Made by a program: the position numbers and the translations under genes. Positions 17,964 to 26,785 of a stretch of DNA of 31,634 bases are shown piece by piece. The DNA comes from an uncultured Muribaculaceae bacterium (GTDB taxonomy: Bacteria > Bacteroidota > Bacteroidia > Bacteroidales > Muribaculaceae): positions 1 to 31,634 of the forward strand of contig CAJTZQ010000035.1 in the NCBI GenBank assembly GCA_910583795.1, written 5' to 3'. Within the stretch, counting starts at the first letter, position 1. Each line of letters begins with the position of its first letter. The notes beneath the pieces were generated by a model. That model saw only the letters and a list, made by a program, of their open reading frames with translations. It did not search any database and was not told where the DNA came from.

Positions 17964-18392
17964 TTATTTATTCTTGAGAAGGTCGCGTATTTCTGTAAGA
18001 AGCACTTCCTCTTTTGTAGGCTCGGGAGCAGGCGCAGGCGCCTCTTCTTTCTCCTTCTTCATGAATTTCATCACCACACGCAGCGCCACGAAAATTGAAA
18101 GAGCGATGATAAAGAAGTCGACTATATTCTGGATAAACAATCCGTAGTTGATCGCCACCTCCTCAATAGCCGCCTGACCCTCGGCAGTCGCCTCTTTTGC
18201 CGGCTGAATCACATATTTGAGATTTTTGTAGCCATCCCCGCCGGTCACAAGAGAGATCACCGGCATCAAGATATCATTCACCAGCGAAGAAACAATCTTC
18301 CCGAACGCTCCGCCGACGATCACACCGACAGCCATATCCACCACATTCCCTTTAAGCGCGAATGCCTTAAAATCTTCTATGAATTTTCCCAT
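17964..18392 (-). CDS. mscL: Large-conductance mechanosensitive channel MscL
   Basis: A 142 aa inner-membrane channel that opens under strong membrane tension to release solutes during osmotic downshock. The N-terminal amphipathic helix and first membrane segment are typical: DFKAFALKGNVVDMAVGVIV then GGAFGKIVSSLVNDILMPVI (to about residue 47). The second membrane segment is about 82-105 and the C-terminal helix bundle is EVLLTEIRDLLKNK. A short Pro/Ala/Glu linker (PAPAPEP) precedes it. Length is normal for the family. It is monocistronic, with its own terminator and a 465 nt divergent region toward gapA. Confidence 0.97.
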   Translation of the reverse strand: MGKFIEDFKAFALKGNVVDMAVGVIVGGAFGKIVSSLVNDILMPVISLVTGGDGYKNLKYVIQPAKEATAEGQAAIEEVAINYGLFIQNIVDFFIIALSIFVALRVVMKFMKKEKEEAPAPAPEPTKEEVLLTEIRDLLKNK

Positions 18393-18857
18393 AGTCTAAA
18401 ATTTGGAATTGAATTAATAAAAAAATTTAACAATCAGCCGCAAACCGGATCGATATTAAACCTGACCCTCCTTCATGTCTGCATCATAACTCTCAGCTTT
18501 CGCAAGCGAAAGCTGAATAAAATTACTGACCGATGTGCACTTAATTGTGCGAAACTACGAAAAATTTCTCTAAAAAACACAATTTTCTGACTTTAAAAAC
18601 ACATCTTAGTTAAAAATCGTTCATTTCCGATTGTTTTACCAATTTTTTTTTATAATTTTGCATACCTAAATAGGCGAACACCAAGAGACGCGTCTGCATA
18701 AGGCATAAACCTGAGCGACGCCACATACAGGTAAGAATCTATTAATAAAAAAATGGGGAGACCGGAAGTTTTTATTCTCTTCCGCATTTCCCGGACGCAC
18801 TAAGTTGAAAGAAGTATTTATTAAAATATTAAGAACCCAAAACAATATTTTAAAGCA
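18393..18857. other. Divergent mscL-gapA intergenic region
   Basis: No gene seen. It holds a 10 bp palindrome CAGCTTTCGC-AA-GCGAAAGCTG (18494-18515), the gapA promoter and a leader of about 190 nt with a small hairpin (CGGAAG at 18763, CTTCCG at 18779) shortly before the start. Confidence 0.6.
18630..18660 (+). promoter_or_regulatory. gapA promoter
   Basis: ATTG at 18630-18633 and TAATTTTG at 18653-18660 are 19 nt apart, matching the Bacteroidetes -33 TTTG / -7 TAnnTTTG arrangement with one mismatch. Transcription would start near 18667. Confidence 0.65.
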
Positions 18858-19865
18858 ATGACAAAAATTGGTATCAACGGCTTTGGCCGTATCGGACGTT
18901 TCGTGTTCCGTGCCTCTACTAAAAGAGACGACATCGAGGTTGTAGCAATCAACGACCTTCTTCCCGTAGACTACATGGCTTACATGCTCAAGTATGACAC
19001 AATGCACGGTCGTTTCGACGGAACTGTTGACTATGATATGGAAAAGAGCCTCCTTATTGTCAACGGCAAAGAAATCCGTGTAACTGCATGCAAGAACCCT
19101 GCTGAAATCGGCTGGGGTGCTGTAGGCGCTGAATACGTAGTTGAGTCTACAGGTCTTTTCCTCACTAAGGAGAAAGCTCAGGCTCACATCGAGGCTGGTG
19201 CTAAGTATGTTGTTATGTCTGCTCCTTCTAAAGACGACACCCCCATGTTCGTATGCGGTGTGAACGCTCAGACTTACGCAGGTCAGCAGTTCGTTTCTAA
19301 CGCTTCTTGCACAACCAACTGTCTCGCTCCTATCGCTAAGGTGCTCAACGACAAGTTCGGTATCAAAGAAGGTCTTATGACTACTGTTCACTCTACAACA
19401 GCTACTCAGAAGACTGTTGACGGTCCTTCTATGAAAGACTGGCGTGGTGGTCGTGCTGCTTCCGGCAACATCATCCCTTCTTCTACAGGTGCTGCAAAGG
19501 CTGTAGGTAAAGTTATCCCCGAGCTCAACGGCAAGCTCACCGGTATCTCTATGCGTGTCCCCACTCTCGACGTTTCTGTAGTTGACCTTACTTGCAACCT
19601 CGAGAAGCCCGCTACTAAAGAGGCTATCTGCGCTGCTATGAAAGAGGCTTCTGAAGGCGAACTCAAAGGCGTGCTCGGCTATACTGAAGACGCAGTTGTA
19701 AGCTCTGACTTCCTCGGCTGCCCTCTCACTTCTATCTTCGACGCTAACGCCGGCGTTTACCTCACTGAAAACTTCGTGAAGGTTATCTCTTGGTATGACA
19801 ATGAGATCGGCTACTCTAACAAGGTTCTCGACCTCATCGCTATCATGAAGAAATACAACGGCTAA
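18858..19865 (+). CDS. gapA: Glyceraldehyde-3-phosphate dehydrogenase, type I
   Basis: A 335 aa cytoplasmic glycolytic enzyme that oxidises glyceraldehyde 3-phosphate to 1,3-bisphosphoglycerate with NAD(P). N-terminal Rossmann motif GINGFGRIGR at 5-14; catalytic C151 in SNASCTTNCLAP; H178 in TVHSTTATQK. Length is standard. The codon use is strongly biased to GCT, CGT, GGT, TCT and CTC, unlike its neighbours, which is the sign of a very highly expressed gene rather than of transfer. It has its own promoter, long leader and strong terminator. Confidence 0.98.
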   Translation: MTKIGINGFGRIGRFVFRASTKRDDIEVVAINDLLPVDYMAYMLKYDTMHGRFDGTVDYDMEKSLLIVNGKEIRVTACKNPAEIGWGAVGAEYVVESTGLFLTKEKAQAHIEAGAKYVVMSAPSKDDTPMFVCGVNAQTYAGQQFVSNASCTTNCLAPIAKVLNDKFGIKEGLMTTVHSTTATQKTVDGPSMKDWRGGRAASGNIIPSSTGAAKAVGKVIPELNGKLTGISMRVPTLDVSVVDLTCNLEKPATKEAICAAMKEASEGELKGVLGYTEDAVVSSDFLGCPLTSIFDANAGVYLTENFVKVISWYDNEIGYSNKVLDLIAIMKKYNG

Positions 19866-19891
19866 TCAGAACCATTCTGAATAAAAGCTCA

Positions 19892-19921
19892 GGCGGGAGA
19901 GAAAACTCTCCCGCCTTTTTT
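19892..19921 (+). terminator. Rho-independent terminator of gapA
   Basis: Perfect 10 bp stem GGCGGGAGAG / CTCTCCCGCC with an AAAA loop and a run of six T, 26 nt after the stop codon. Confidence 0.95.
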
Positions 19922-19934
19922 ATTTCAACGAAAA

Positions 19935-20014
19935 ATCCGCGCGAATATCCTCCACCCTCAGGCAAAGCATCCGCGCGAATATCCTCCACACTTAGGCAAA
20001 GCATCCGCGCGAAG
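19935..20014. repeat. 34 bp tandem repeat, two and a third copies
   Basis: Units begin with ATCCGCGCGA at 19935, 19969 and 20003; the first two share about 31 of 34 bases and the third is cut short after 12. It lies between the gapA terminator and the ROK promoter. Confidence 0.9.
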
Positions 20015-20051
20015 CTGTCGCGTTCAAAAGCAAAGCTTTTGCTGATTTCAA

Positions 20052-20083
20052 TTTGCATATCCAGAATATTTCCATTACCTTTA
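20052..20083 (+). promoter_or_regulatory. Candidate promoter of the ROK kinase gene
   Basis: TTTG at 20052-20055 and TACCTTTA at 20076-20083 are 20 nt apart; the -7 box has one mismatch to TAnnTTTG. It would give a leader of about 55 nt to the start at 20144. Confidence 0.45.
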
Positions 20084-20143
20084 CGCCAGTATTTTTCTTT
20101 CAATACCAAAACTCTAAAATACCAACACTATAATATACGAATC

Positions 20144-21253
20144 ATGTATCGTTACGACCAGCGAATCGTCGTTACCCTCGACGCAGGTGGCACTAATCTC
20201 GTATTCAGTGCAATGCAAGGGTGCAAATTTATAATCGAACCGATCACTTACCCTTCTAACGCTCAAAACCTTGACCTCTGTCTTGAGACTATGGTGAAGG
20301 GATTCAGTGAAGTGATTGAAAAATTACCGGAAGCCCCGGTGGCAATCAGCTTCGCTTTCCCCGGTCCGGCAGACTATGCCAACGGGATTATCGGCGGTTA
20401 TCTCCCCAATTTCCCCTCTTTCCGCGACGGGGTGGCATTGGGACCATTCCTTTCAAAAAAATTCGGACTCCCCGTATATATAAATAATGACGGCGACCTT
20501 TTCACATATGGGGAAGCTCTTTGCGGGGCTCTTCCTGAAATTAACGCACGTCTTGCGGAAGCCGGCTCTCCCAAAAGATACCACAACATGCTTGGATATA
20601 CTTTCGGCACCGGATTCGGTATCGGAATGGTGATCGACAACCGTCTCAACCGTGGCGACAACTCGTGTGTGGAGACATTCTGCCTTCCCCATAAATATAA
20701 CCACGAGGTGATTGTGGAAGAAGGGGTTGCAGTACGCGCAATCAAGCGTCTCTATGCTGAATATTCAGGAAACGCAGACCATGGGTTTGAGCCCAAAGAG
20801 ATTTGCGAGATCGCTCAAGGTAAACGCCCGGGAAATATGGAAGCGGCAAAGAAAGCGTTCACCATGTTTGGGGAAGTTGCCGGCGATGCAATGGCTACAG
20901 CCGTGACGCTCGTTGACGGGCTGATCGTGATCGGGGGAGGAATCACGGCTGCACGTGAGTTTATCATGCCGGCATTGCTCAAAGCCATGCGGGGAGAAAT
21001 GAAGACGCTTCGCGGGGAAACGCTCCGAAGAGTGCAGATGCATGTGTTTGATCTTGATGACCCGGATGAGTTCGATAAATTCGCGCATGGCGACAACCGA
21101 CGCATCAAAGTTTACGGTACAGAGGATTACGTGAACTACGACCCGATGAAGCGCATCGGCGTCTGCATATCAAAACTTGGAGCAAGCCAGGCAATCTCAG
21201 TGGGGGCATACGCCTACGCCCTCTCCCAGATAGACAGCAAAGAGAATCAATAA
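20144..21253 (+). CDS. ROK family sugar kinase (hexokinase/glucokinase type)
   Basis: A 369 aa cytoplasmic kinase expected to phosphorylate glucose or a related hexose with ATP. Phosphate-binding motif DAGGTN at 13-18; FAFPGPADY at 71-79; sugar and catalytic segment NNDGDLFTYGE with D116 as probable base; YTFGTGFGIG glycine-rich loop; second ATP motif GLIVIGGGI. The CxCGxxGC zinc motif of many ROK proteins is not visible. The ATG at 20144 is chosen because upstream codons cover a promoter and have no family similarity. It lies next to gapA but has its own promoter and terminator. Substrate is not determined; RokA-like hexokinase of Bacteroides is the nearest guess. Confidence 0.88.
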   Translation: MYRYDQRIVVTLDAGGTNLVFSAMQGCKFIIEPITYPSNAQNLDLCLETMVKGFSEVIEKLPEAPVAISFAFPGPADYANGIIGGYLPNFPSFRDGVALGPFLSKKFGLPVYINNDGDLFTYGEALCGALPEINARLAEAGSPKRYHNMLGYTFGTGFGIGMVIDNRLNRGDNSCVETFCLPHKYNHEVIVEEGVAVRAIKRLYAEYSGNADHGFEPKEICEIAQGKRPGNMEAAKKAFTMFGEVAGDAMATAVTLVDGLIVIGGGITAAREFIMPALLKAMRGEMKTLRGETLRRVQMHVFDLDDPDEFDKFAHGDNRRIKVYGTEDYVNYDPMKRIGVCISKLGASQAISVGAYAYALSQIDSKENQ

Positions 21254-21265
21254 TTCAAAAATTTT

Positions 21266-21307
21266 AAAACGACAGGGCATGTCAGCTTATATGCCCTGTC
21301 GTTTTTT
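21266..21307 (+). terminator. Rho-independent terminator of the ROK kinase gene
   Basis: Stem AAACGACAGGGCAT / ATGCCCTGTCGTTT with a short loop and seven T, directly after the stop codon. Confidence 0.93.
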
Positions 21308-21370
21308 TATTAACTGAGACCATCTTTAGCAATTAGCAATTGAAATTAGAAATTGAAATTAGAAATTATC

Positions 21371-21472
21371 TCACAACTCAAAACTCAAAACCCACAACTC
21401 AAAACCCAAAACCCAAAACCCAAAACTCAAAACCCAAAACTCAAAACCCAAAACTCAAAACCCAAAACCCTA
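21371..21472. repeat. Heptanucleotide array AAACYCA, about 14 copies
   Basis: Units AAACTCA and AAACCCA alternate in strict 7 nt phase over about 100 bp. The tract resumes after the REP-like element as CGAATCT, CAAATCT and CAAAACT units up to about 21572. Confidence 0.93.
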
Positions 21473-21475
21473 ATC

Positions 21476-21516
21476 GCTTCTTTTGTCCTGTGTTCAGCCC
21501 GTTGGGCTGAATCCCG
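21476..21516 (+). repeat. REP-like hairpin element, solitary copy
   Basis: TTTTGTCCTGTG followed by TTCAGCCC-GTT-GGGCTGAA and TCCCG. Flanks and geometry (8 bp stem, 3 nt loop) equal those of the elements beside the RAYT gene at 30154-30197 and 31499-31544, but the stem sequence differs on both arms. Confidence 0.85.
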
Positions 21517-21953
21517 CTCTCGAATCTCAAATCTCGAATCTAACAACTCAAAACTCACAACCCAAAACTCAATTTCTAAATCTTTGACTGTCGTTTAACA
21601 GTTTTTAATTTTTAGAATAAACATTTTTATCGAAATTATTAAAAAACTCAAAAAATAGATCCTTCGGTTCTCTAAAGAATGTTTTGCCGGATTTTAATAA
21701 TTAGGTAATTTTTATTATCAAAATTCTACTTTTCAGGTGGAATTACTGCTATGCGTAAATCATCACAGCGCAAATTTAGTTTCTAATCAATTAGATTTGA
21801 AAATTTTTATAGTTAAAATTTGTAAATATTTTCTTAAAATATATTAATTTTTGCATTTTGCTATCAATACAGGGGGTTAAAGAACCCTAAATGGCAATAA
21901 TTTCGATAAAAATATTTAAAGTTTATTTATTGGTTTAATTTTATGGTAAGAGT

Positions 21954-24900
21954 ATGAGAAAACTGTTCCTACTTTTTATCTCCATTATCGGGGTCGCCCT
22001 TTCTGCTTCCGCACAGGGCCGATCAGTATCCGGAGTGGTAGTTTCGGGCGACGACAATGAACCCATCGTCGGAGCCACAGTTATGGTGACAGGCACAACT
22101 CTGGGAACCACTACCGATATCGACGGTAAGTTCCAGCTTTCAAATGTGCCGACAAGCGCCAAAACTCTACGTGTGAGCTATGTCGGAATGACATCTCAGG
22201 AAGTTCCCATAACAAAAGGCGAGATACGCATTGTATTGGGACTCAGTTCAGAGCTGCTTGATGAAGTAGTAGTAACCGCACTCGGTATCTCACGTTCTGA
22301 AAAAACACTTGGTTATGCAGCCACCCAGGTGAACAGTGAGGATATCGTTGCGGCACAAAACACAAACGTTATGCAGTCATTGTCCGGTAAGGTGGCAGGT
22401 CTGCAGATCCAGACCACATCCTCAGCCCCCGGTTCAGGCACGAACGTTGTGGTCCGCGGTCTCGGTTCTGTGATGGGATCCAACCAGCCGCTTTATGTAA
22501 TCGACGGTGTACCGACAGCTTCAGGCGATGTAAACACCGGTGGTAACAGGCTTGCAGCCAGCGGTCTTGCCAATCTTTCTCCTGACGACATCGCATCTGT
22601 CACAGTCCTGAAGGGTGCTGCCGCTACAGCACTCTACGGCTCCCGTGCAGCAAACGGTGTAATCATGGTCACTACAAAAACCGGTAAGGCGGGCAGACAG
22701 AAAAACTACACTGTAACCTATTCAGGAAACGTTGCCGCCACAATGCTTGCAGATCTTCCCAAATGGCAGAACTCCTACGGCCAAGGATGGGACGGCGGTC
22801 AAACATTTATCGAGAATGGTTCTTGGGGTCCTAAATTAGACGGCTCAATGCAGGTCTACGGTCCTATCTACAATTATTCTCAGCTTATCCACGAATATTC
22901 TGCAAAGAAGAATAATGTAAAGGATTTCTTCGACACCGGTTTCTCCCAGACTCACAATGTGGCTCTTTCAGGCGTCAGCGACAACGAAAAGATGACTTAC
23001 TACATGAGCTACAGCTACACAGGCACTGACGGTATCATGCCGGACGATCACGACACTTACACCCGCAACAGCTTCTCTTTCAGAGGAAGCTACCAGCCTG
23101 AAAATTGGTTCAAGCTCTCAAGTGCCGTCAACTTCGCTACATTCCAGACAAAGGCTGTCAGCCAGGACGGTCCGTCGACCACCCTTATGAGCAACGTCAA
23201 CCAGTTCGCACGCGACATTTCTTTGGTCGACATGAAAGACCTCAGCAATGTGTTCAATACTCCGGATGCATACTTCACCCCTTACGGTGTGACCAACCCC
23301 TATTGGACACTTGAAAACAACTACAACCTGACCAAGGGCAAACAGGTGTTCGGACGTATCCAAGCTGACATCAAGCCCTACGACAAGCTGACACTTACTT
23401 ATCGTTTCGGTTTCGACTATTCAGACCTTGAACTTAAAGACGGATCTGCAGAGATTCATCCCGACTGGTCTCTGATCAATAGCGATATAATGAATTCCAA
23501 CGGCACTGACTATGGATTCTACGTCGACAACTCAATGGATAAGACAGGTTATGTCTATAACTATTTCTACCGTCGTCATGAAATCAACCATGACTTCATG
23601 GCTAACTGGGGGGATGTCTTCCTAAATGAGAAACTCGATATTCGTGCCACTGTCGGTCTCAGCCTCAATGAACGTGGCAACTCCTCAATGACAGGAGAAC
23701 GTAACAACCTCGCAGTATATACAGGTTTCTGGGCTCTCGGCAATGGTGCGAACTTTGCAACCCTCAGCGATTACCAGAGCAAGAGACGTAGCGTAGGTCT
23801 CTATGCCGATGCTTCTATCGGATGGGACGAATGGCTGTTCCTCGACCTCACTGCACGTAACGACTGGTCATCCACTCTTCCCAAGGAAAACCGTTCGTTC
23901 TTCTATCCCGGTGTCACTCTCGCCGCTATCTTCACAAAATGGATTCCTGCAAACGACATCCTCACTTTCGGTAAAGTACGCCTCGCTTACGGTAAGACAG
24001 GTAACGACGCCAGCCCATATTACGTAAAGACCACTTTCAGCAGCTCTCCAAGCTACGTAAACGGCTGGACATACCTGAATTTCCCGATCAACGGGGTAAA
24101 TGCTTACTCATTGGCAAATACCGCAGGCAACAACAACCTCCGTCCGGAGATGAACACTGAGTTTGAAACCGGTCTTAACCTCCGTTTCTTCGACAACCGA
24201 CTCGAAATCGATGCGGCCTACTACAACCGTATCACAGACGGTCAGATCCTTCCTCTCCGTATAGAGGACGCAACCGGCCACTACTATCAGTATGTAAACT
24301 TCGGTAAAGTCCGTAACCGTGGTGTCGAACTTATGGTCAACGTAACTCCGGTACGCACTTCTAAAGTTCGCTGGGACATCGGTCTTAACTGGGCGCTCAA
24401 CCGCAACAAGGTGCTTTCTCTTCCCGGAGAATCAGGCGACACAAAGGTTAACCTTGCCGGTATCGGCTGGGGTGGCAAGCGTTCTATCCAACAGTATGCT
24501 GAGGCTGGCAAGCCTATCGGTACTATCTGGTCTTACATCCCGCAATATGTGAAAGACGAGAACTCTCCTCACTATGGCAAGATGATTGTCGACAAAAACG
24601 GTATGCCGGTACTTAGCGACGAGCTCGAATATACCGGTTATGACACAAATGCCAAATGGACAGGCGGTGTCAATACATCGATTTCAGCTTTCGGTCTCAC
24701 CCTTAGCGGGCAGATGGACATGAGCATCGGCGGCCACCGCTACATGGCTCAGTGTGAAGGTGCCACATTCACTGGTAACGGCTACAACACAATCTATAAT
24801 GACCGTCAGCCGACCGTGCTTCCCAACACAGTTGTTTCCGACGGACACGGCGGATATGTAGAGAACACCACTCCTATCTACAGCACACAGGGTGGAGCAA

Positions 24901-25223
24901 GCACATGGCAGAGCTATTACACTTATTCCACAAACGGAGCCGGCGGTTATCAGTATCTTATAAACCGCAGCTATGCAAAGCTTCGCAACGTGTCCCTCAC
25001 ATGGGATCTTCCTGAGAAATGGGTAAGGGCATGCAAGCTCGATAAAATCTCCCTTACTGTTTATGGCAACAACCTTCTCACCATCACTCACAAGCGCAAC
25101 TGGTTTGGCGATCCGGAAGTAACCACCGGCGGCAACTACGATTCGAGCCTCGGCTTCGGTGGTACGGCTGCAGCTAACCCGACTTACCGTGAAGTGGGTA
25201 TGAATCTCAGAGTTACCTTCTAA
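21954..25223 (+). CDS. SusC/RagA family TonB-dependent outer-membrane transporter
   Basis: A 1089 aa outer-membrane importer. Signal peptide 1-21 (SASAQ); carboxypeptidase-regulatory-like domain about 24-100 (GVVVSGDDNEPIVGATVMVT); TonB box DEVVVTALG at 103-111; plug about 115-245 including PLYVIDGVP and ATALYGSRAANGVIMVTTK; 22-stranded barrel to the terminal phenylalanine (MNLRVTF). All SusC hallmarks are intact. It leads a tight four-gene operon with SusD 13 nt downstream. There is no glycoside hydrolase, sulfatase, peptidase or regulator in the operon, so the imported ligand cannot be inferred; a peptide or small oligosaccharide are both possible. Confidence 0.96.
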   Translation: MRKLFLLFISIIGVALSASAQGRSVSGVVVSGDDNEPIVGATVMVTGTTLGTTTDIDGKFQLSNVPTSAKTLRVSYVGMTSQEVPITKGEIRIVLGLSSELLDEVVVTALGISRSEKTLGYAATQVNSEDIVAAQNTNVMQSLSGKVAGLQIQTTSSAPGSGTNVVVRGLGSVMGSNQPLYVIDGVPTASGDVNTGGNRLAASGLANLSPDDIASVTVLKGAAATALYGSRAANGVIMVTTKTGKAGRQKNYTVTYSGNVAATMLADLPKWQNSYGQGWDGGQTFIENGSWGPKLDGSMQVYGPIYNYSQLIHEYSAKKNNVKDFFDTGFSQTHNVALSGVSDNEKMTYYMSYSYTGTDGIMPDDHDTYTRNSFSFRGSYQPENWFKLSSAVNFATFQTKAVSQDGPSTTLMSNVNQFARDISLVDMKDLSNVFNTPDAYFTPYGVTNPYWTLENNYNLTKGKQVFGRIQADIKPYDKLTLTYRFGFDYSDLELKDGSAEIHPDWSLINSDIMNSNGTDYGFYVDNSMDKTGYVYNYFYRRHEINHDFMANWGDVFLNEKLDIRATVGLSLNERGNSSMTGERNNLAVYTGFWALGNGANFATLSDYQSKRRSVGLYADASIGWDEWLFLDLTARNDWSSTLPKENRSFFYPGVTLAAIFTKWIPANDILTFGKVRLAYGKTGNDASPYYVKTTFSSSPSYVNGWTYLNFPINGVNAYSLANTAGNNNLRPEMNTEFETGLNLRFFDNRLEIDAAYYNRITDGQILPLRIEDATGHYYQYVNFGKVRNRGVELMVNVTPVRTSKVRWDIGLNWALNRNKVLSLPGESGDTKVNLAGIGWGGKRSIQQYAEAGKPIGTIWSYIPQYVKDENSPHYGKMIVDKNGMPVLSDELEYTGYDTNAKWTGGVNTSISAFGLTLSGQMDMSIGGHRYMAQCEGATFTGNGYNTIYNDRQPTVLPNTVVSDGHGGYVENTTPIYSTQGGASTWQSYYTYSTNGAGGYQYLINRSYAKLRNVSLTWDLPEKWVRACKLDKISLTVYGNNLLTITHKRNWFGDPEVTTGGNYDSSLGFGGTAAANPTYREVGMNLRVTF

Positions 25224-25236
25224 AAAAAAGACAGAG

Positions 25237-26757
25237 ATGAAAAAGAATATTATATATGGAGTCGCTTTAGCACTTGCAGCAGGGCTTTCTGCCTGCGACA
25301 GCTATCTCGACATCAACGACAACCCTAATACAGCGACAGAAGGACAGCTCACCGCAAGCAATATATTCCCGGGCTGCGAAGGTGCCTTCATGAATATCTA
25401 CGGCGGAACATGGCACTATATGGGCGCATTCCAGTCATGGCAATTCGCACAGTCAGCCGCCGTTTGGCAGTGGGGACAGATCAGCCGTGGCGACGTCACC
25501 AACGAAACCGGCAACTCAGGCTATTCAAATGTATATGCAAAGGTGCTTCAGAACCTCAATGTCGTGTTGAGAAAATCTGAACAGGAAGAAGACTGGGGCA
25601 CATATCTTGCCGCTGTCACTCTCCGCGTGGCATCTCTGCAGCTGATAGTCGATGCCTTCGGCGACGCCCCCTATTCGGAAGCACTTGATATCGATAATAA
25701 CAAGACTCCGAAGTGGGATACAGGTGAAGATGTATATAAAGGTATTCTCGCCGAACTCAACGAAGCTCTTGCGAAACCGATCATCCCCAACAAAGGGACC
25801 TGCACATCTTTGATGTTTAACGGCAACAATGCCCCCGCATCTTCTTGGATACAGATTGCAAACGCTGTTAAACTCCGTCTGCTCATGCGTATCAGCAACG
25901 TTCAGGATGTGCGTAGCGAACTCGCCGCTCTTATTGCAGAAGATAATTTCCCGACTTCCGATGTAAAATGGTCCGGAATATTTACCAATCAGCAATATAA
26001 ATGTAATCCTTTCTACGGTCAGTTTACCGACACGGGCAACCATGCCCCCTATTGCCAGCTTAACATCGCCACCCAGAAGGTGTATGAGGCAGGTCAGGAC
26101 ACTCGTATGAACCGCTATTGGCTCACTCAGAAAGATGGTAAGTATGTAGGTTGGTTGTCAGGCACATATCCCGGCAATGAATTCGCTTCAAGCTATAACG
26201 GCAACGGAGCATGCAGCAACGCAAACCTTAAATATGACGACCCCATCTATCTCATCACTGTAGCTGAAATAGAATTCTTCAAAGCTGAATACGAGGCTCG
26301 CTATGGCTCCGCAACTGCTGCAAAAGAGCACTATGAGAATGCCATCAAGGCTTCCTTCTCCAAGACTGCAGGTCTTCCCGAAGCAGATGCAGCCACTGTA
26401 ATCGAGGCTTGGCCTTACGACCAGAACAACTGGGCTAAGTGCATCGGTATCCAGAAATGGCTTCACCTGACATCGGTCAACGGATTTGAAGGCTGGTGCG
26501 AGCTCCGCCGCATGAAATATCCTGCATTCGGTAGCGCCACAGGCGATGATATCATTGAACACACCAAGGATGCCACTATCGATATGGATGCACTTGTTGC
26601 CGGAGAAATCTACACCACCCCTTCATGGGAGCGAGATGCACAGCTTCCCGCCAACACAGTGATCCAGCGTTGGATATATCCGTCTAATTCGAGCAATAAT
26701 AACCCCAACACACCGAAACCCGTTCCTATCACGACTCCGGTGTTCTGGGCAAAATAA
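25237..26757 (+). CDS. SusD/RagB-like surface lipoprotein (SusD-like_2 type)
   Basis: A 506 aa lipoprotein that caps the SusC barrel and binds the ligand. Lipobox GLSAC with C20, then DSYLDINDNPN, the usual SusD-like start. The helical TPR-type core is visible in AAVTLRVASLQLIVDAFGDA and YSEAL, and the C-terminal half ends with the YPSNSSNNNPNTP segment found near the end of SusD-like_2 (PF12771-type) members. It is the invariable partner of the upstream SusC gene. Length is normal. Ligand unknown. Confidence 0.93.
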   Translation: MKKNIIYGVALALAAGLSACDSYLDINDNPNTATEGQLTASNIFPGCEGAFMNIYGGTWHYMGAFQSWQFAQSAAVWQWGQISRGDVTNETGNSGYSNVYAKVLQNLNVVLRKSEQEEDWGTYLAAVTLRVASLQLIVDAFGDAPYSEALDIDNNKTPKWDTGEDVYKGILAELNEALAKPIIPNKGTCTSLMFNGNNAPASSWIQIANAVKLRLLMRISNVQDVRSELAALIAEDNFPTSDVKWSGIFTNQQYKCNPFYGQFTDTGNHAPYCQLNIATQKVYEAGQDTRMNRYWLTQKDGKYVGWLSGTYPGNEFASSYNGNGACSNANLKYDDPIYLITVAEIEFFKAEYEARYGSATAAKEHYENAIKASFSKTAGLPEADAATVIEAWPYDQNNWAKCIGIQKWLHLTSVNGFEGWCELRRMKYPAFGSATGDDIIEHTKDATIDMDALVAGEIYTTPSWERDAQLPANTVIQRWIYPSNSSNNNPNTPKPVPITTPVFWAK

Positions 26758-26785
26758 GTAATGCTTCAATAAACAGACTGAAACA

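Larger units (their letters stand above)
21254..21953. other. 700 bp region upstream of the SusC operon
   Basis: No gene is supported. In order it holds the ROK terminator, 6-7 nt repeats (AGCAATT, AGAAATT; about 21329-21366), a heptad array, a REP-like hairpin, a second heptad tract (21517-21572), and an AT-rich stretch from about 21595 that should contain the SusC promoter. A TTTG (21819) and TAATTTTTG (21845-21853) are the best promoter candidates, with a small GGGTT-AAAG-AACCC hairpin at 21874-21887. Confidence 0.65.

Noticed and set aside
18494..18515. Member of the REP-like hairpin families
   Set aside because: Stem of 10 bp with a 2 nt loop and without either conserved flank; kept only as a plain palindrome.
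18666..19391. 241 aa open frame antisense to gapA
   Set aside because: It is produced by the strong codon bias of gapA on the opposite strand; gapA is certain.
21353..21598. 81 aa open frame rich in K, T, Q, N and P
   Set aside because: It is a translation of the heptad array and the REP-like element.
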